Shown piece after piece: positions 4,580 to 6,461 of a stretch of 6,461 bases of DNA. Numbering within the stretch: position 1 is the stretch's first letter; each line of letters starts with the position of its first letter. The notes under the pieces are model-generated. The model worked only from the letters and a program-made list of their open reading frames with translations, did no database searches and was not told where the DNA came from. The stretch is from Planctomycetota bacterium. GTDB taxonomy: Bacteria > Planctomycetota > Planctomycetia > Pirellulales > Lacipirellulaceae. The stretch spans positions 1-6,461 of the forward strand of contig JAJRUA010000041.1 in NCBI GenBank assembly GCA_024278035.1, written 5' to 3'. Position numbers and translations under genes: made by a program.

Positions 4580-6461
4580 TCAACGCTCGCCGCTGGTTGG
4601 CCGAACGGCCCGATCTTGCCTGCGCGACGCCTGTCGCGACTTGGCGGGGGCTTGGCTCGTGCCGGCTAGGTAATTGTCGATTCGTGCCTTGGATTGCAAT
4701 CGATCGAACTCCTTGCTCATGGCAATCCGCAATTTTTTCTCGAACAAATCTTGAGCGAGAAGCTCCCGAACCTCGGACGGATCGATATCAAGCGGCTCCG
4801 TGCGGCCCAAGCATTTGAGCAAAATGAACTTGTCACCCACCTGGGTGATGCCTGACAGCTCTCCTTCGGCCAGCACGAACGCGGCCTTCTCAAGCTGTGG
4901 TTGGCCACTATTGCGACGAATTGGTGGGACTTCGCCTCGGAGGCTGCGACTCGAAGGCTCCACCGAGTATTGCTCTGCCAGTTCACCGAAATACTCTTCC
5001 GAGGTGTTTTGGCGAGCCTTATCCCAAACCTCTTGCGCTCGACGCAAGTCGCCCAACACAATGGCAAGACAACGAACCCGTTCGCCATAATTGGCCTCGA
5101 AACCCTTTTTAAGATCGGCTTCGTCCACTTCGACGCGGCCACTCGTCAGTTTCTTCAGGGCTGCCGAAGGCCAGACGGAGTCACGCACGTACATTTCGTA
5201 ACTGAGGCCTTGCTCCTGAGTAGCCGCTTGGACCCATTGCTGAAGATTCGGTTCACCGTCGGGACCGACAATTCCTGCCAGCCTTGCCGCGTGCTTCATC
5301 TCTTCTTTAAGGTCTTCTTGCGAGACGCTAAGCCCCGCCTCTTTAACCTCTTGCCTTAATAGCAACTGCGAAATTTCGACAAGCAGCACCTCTTCGCCAT
5401 GACGCATGAGGCATTCGTTGCCAAGCTCTTTCATTGAAATCGGATCGCCGTTGACCGTGGCAACAACGCCCGGCATCGTCTGCCGCAGCTGCGGATCGTT
5501 ATAAATGTTTTGTACGGTTGCCGACGCCTGGAGTTGAGCGAACAAGTCATTGGCCACGCCGCGAAGTTTATCTTCTTTGATTCCCTCTTCTAGCTCGGAA
5601 CGGACCTCCGCCAGCGGCACATTGCGAGCCGGCACGTGGCCTTCGCATTGGAGAATCGCGTACTGGCCACTCGCCTGAATGATATCGGATATCTCTCCTG
5701 CTTTGAGAGCGAACGCCGCCCGTTCTAGGATGGGTTCTCCCGTGTGACGCCGAATCGGCTGAATCAGGCCGCCAATACTGGCGCTGTTAATATCTTCGGA
5801 ATGCTGCATCGCTAAACGCGCAAACTCCTCGGGCCGAGCGGTCACCTCCCGGCGAATCTGCTTTGCCTTCTCCTCACTGGAGACAACAATCAACCGTGTG
5901 CGAACCGACGCTCCAAATCGCGATTCGTAAGCCCGCTTTAGCTCTGCATCGGTAGCGGCCAAATCTTTGGAGGCCAATTTCCGGAGCGCGATCGTCGGCC
6001 AAAGAATGTCTCGTTTGTACTCTGCCGGTGTGACATTTCGCTGCTTCTCTAACAGTTCGAGCCATTGCTGACGGCCCAGCTTGAATCGTTTGGCCATCCG
6101 ATCGACTTCTGCTTCGATGTCAGCATCGGTAACCGTGACTCCTCGCTTACGGCAATGGTGTTCGATGAGTCGCTTGTTGACGAGGCTCCCTAGGACGGTT
6201 TCACCATGCCGCTCGACACAAGCCTGGGCAAGTGCCGGTCGGCTAATGTCCTGACCGTTGACGATCGCCATCACATCGTGTGGCGGTCCGGGGGCATTCG
6301 GATCGACGGGGGCTACTTGGTGGCTTTTTTGTTGCTTTGCTGCGAGCGATTGGGCTTCGGCAGTCGAAGTTCCCACAACGCCGCGCGCGACAAGACTAGC
6401 GGCAATTACAACTGCCGCAGCCGAGGCAAGCATCCAACGCCGACGAGGTGCGATAGCTGTA
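4580..6461 (-). CDS. Exported SurA/PpiC-like protein with two tandem rotamase modules (5' end outside window)
   Basis: The frame runs from the right edge with no stop upstream of the first visible ATG (6433). The codons above that ATG encode APRRRW, which with MLASAAAVVIAASLVARGVV forms a signal peptide, so the true start is probably beyond 6461. Numbering from 6433 (617 residues), module 1 spans about 54-266 and module 2 about 323-543. Each has a SurA_N-like helical part beginning with VNG(Q/D) and a parvulin part. The modules share the pattern IRRxxGxPxLExAAFxLxxGExS. The parvulin histidines seem lost: HILV is replaced by RLIV (180-183) and CLAIV (455-459), and the YHII histidine by Ala (259) or Phe (536). 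A periplasmic chaperone role without isomerase activity is therefore my inference. Residues 594-617 form a basic, disordered tail. Confidence is high for the family, moderate for loss of catalysis. Confidence 0.88.
   Translation of the reverse strand, partial: TAIAPRRRWMLASAAAVVIAASLVARGVVGTSTAEAQSLAAKQQKSHQVAPVDPNAPGPPHDVMAIVNGQDISRPALAQACVERHGETVLGSLVNKRLIEHHCRKRGVTVTDADIEAEVDRMAKRFKLGRQQWLELLEKQRNVTPAEYKRDILWPTIALRKLASKDLAATDAELKRAYESRFGASVRTRLIVVSSEEKAKQIRREVTARPEEFARLAMQHSEDINSASIGGLIQPIRRHTGEPILERAAFALKAGEISDIIQASGQYAILQCEGHVPARNVPLAEVRSELEEGIKEDKLRGVANDLFAQLQASATVQNIYNDPQLRQTMPGVVATVNGDPISMKELGNECLMRHGEEVLLVEISQLLLRQEVKEAGLSVSQEDLKEEMKHAARLAGIVGPDGEPNLQQWVQAATQEQGLSYEMYVRDSVWPSAALKKLTSGRVEVDEADLKKGFEANYGERVRCLAIVLGDLRRAQEVWDKARQNTSEEYFGELAEQYSVEPSSRSLRGEVPPIRRNSGQPQLEKAAFVLAEGELSGITQVGDKFILLKCLGRTEPLDIDPSEVRELLAQDLFEKKLRIAMSKEFDRLQSKARIDNYLAGTSQAPAKSRQASRRQDRAVRPTSGER

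Noticed and set aside
4901..5359. Plus-strand open frame of 152 codons opposite the SurA-like gene
   Set aside because: It is antisense to a well-supported coding region and has no recognisable domain.

Overview
The window looks like chromosomal DNA from a planctomycete, most likely of the Pirellula/Rhodopirellula type. I base this on moderate-to-high GC, the scarcity of Shine-Dalgarno sites, GC-rich intergenic palindromes, and a tandem-duplicated parvulin/SurA-like exported protein. This assignment is a judgement from gene style, not a database match. I see no phage, transposase, CRISPR or other mobile-element gene. The window is mostly ordinary chromosome, and the interest lies in regulation and intergenic structure.

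Region 1 (1-1264, minus strand) is a small sulfur-handling operon. It reads from an ArsR-family repressor (1230-889), through a YgaP-type membrane rhodanese (768-232), into a CoA-disulfide/persulfide-reductase-like flavoprotein (188 to beyond the left edge). The repressor promoter is unusually clear. A perfect TTGACA -35 and a TACATT -10 flank a dyad that fills the spacer, and the predicted transcript starts at or next to the ATG, so the mRNA looks leaderless. The gap between repressor and rhodanese holds a long imperfect inverted repeat (809-881). The gene set parallels E. coli ygaV-ygaP, with a persulfide-reducing enzyme added.

Region 2 (1431-3123, plus strand) carries tRNA-Lys(UUU), followed by its own intrinsic terminator with a cUUCGg loop. 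A complete asparaginyl-tRNA synthetase gene (asnS) follows. Stacked palindromes (3149-3215) lie between asnS and the convergent minus-strand genes.

Region 3 (3231-4456, minus strand) has two genes I cannot name. One encodes a 161-residue acidic protein with a short tandem repeat. The other encodes a glutamate-rich coiled-coil protein with a basic tail. Their shared strand and 95-base spacing suggest co-transcription.

Region 4 (4484-6461, minus strand) is a long exported protein with two tandem SurA_N + rotamase modules. Both modules appear to lack the parvulin active-site histidines. The gene probably begins beyond the right edge, because arginines that look like a signal-peptide n-region lie upstream of the first visible ATG. 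A 13-bp perfect hairpin followed by a T-rich tract ends its transcript. No stretch longer than about 300 bases lacks a gene.
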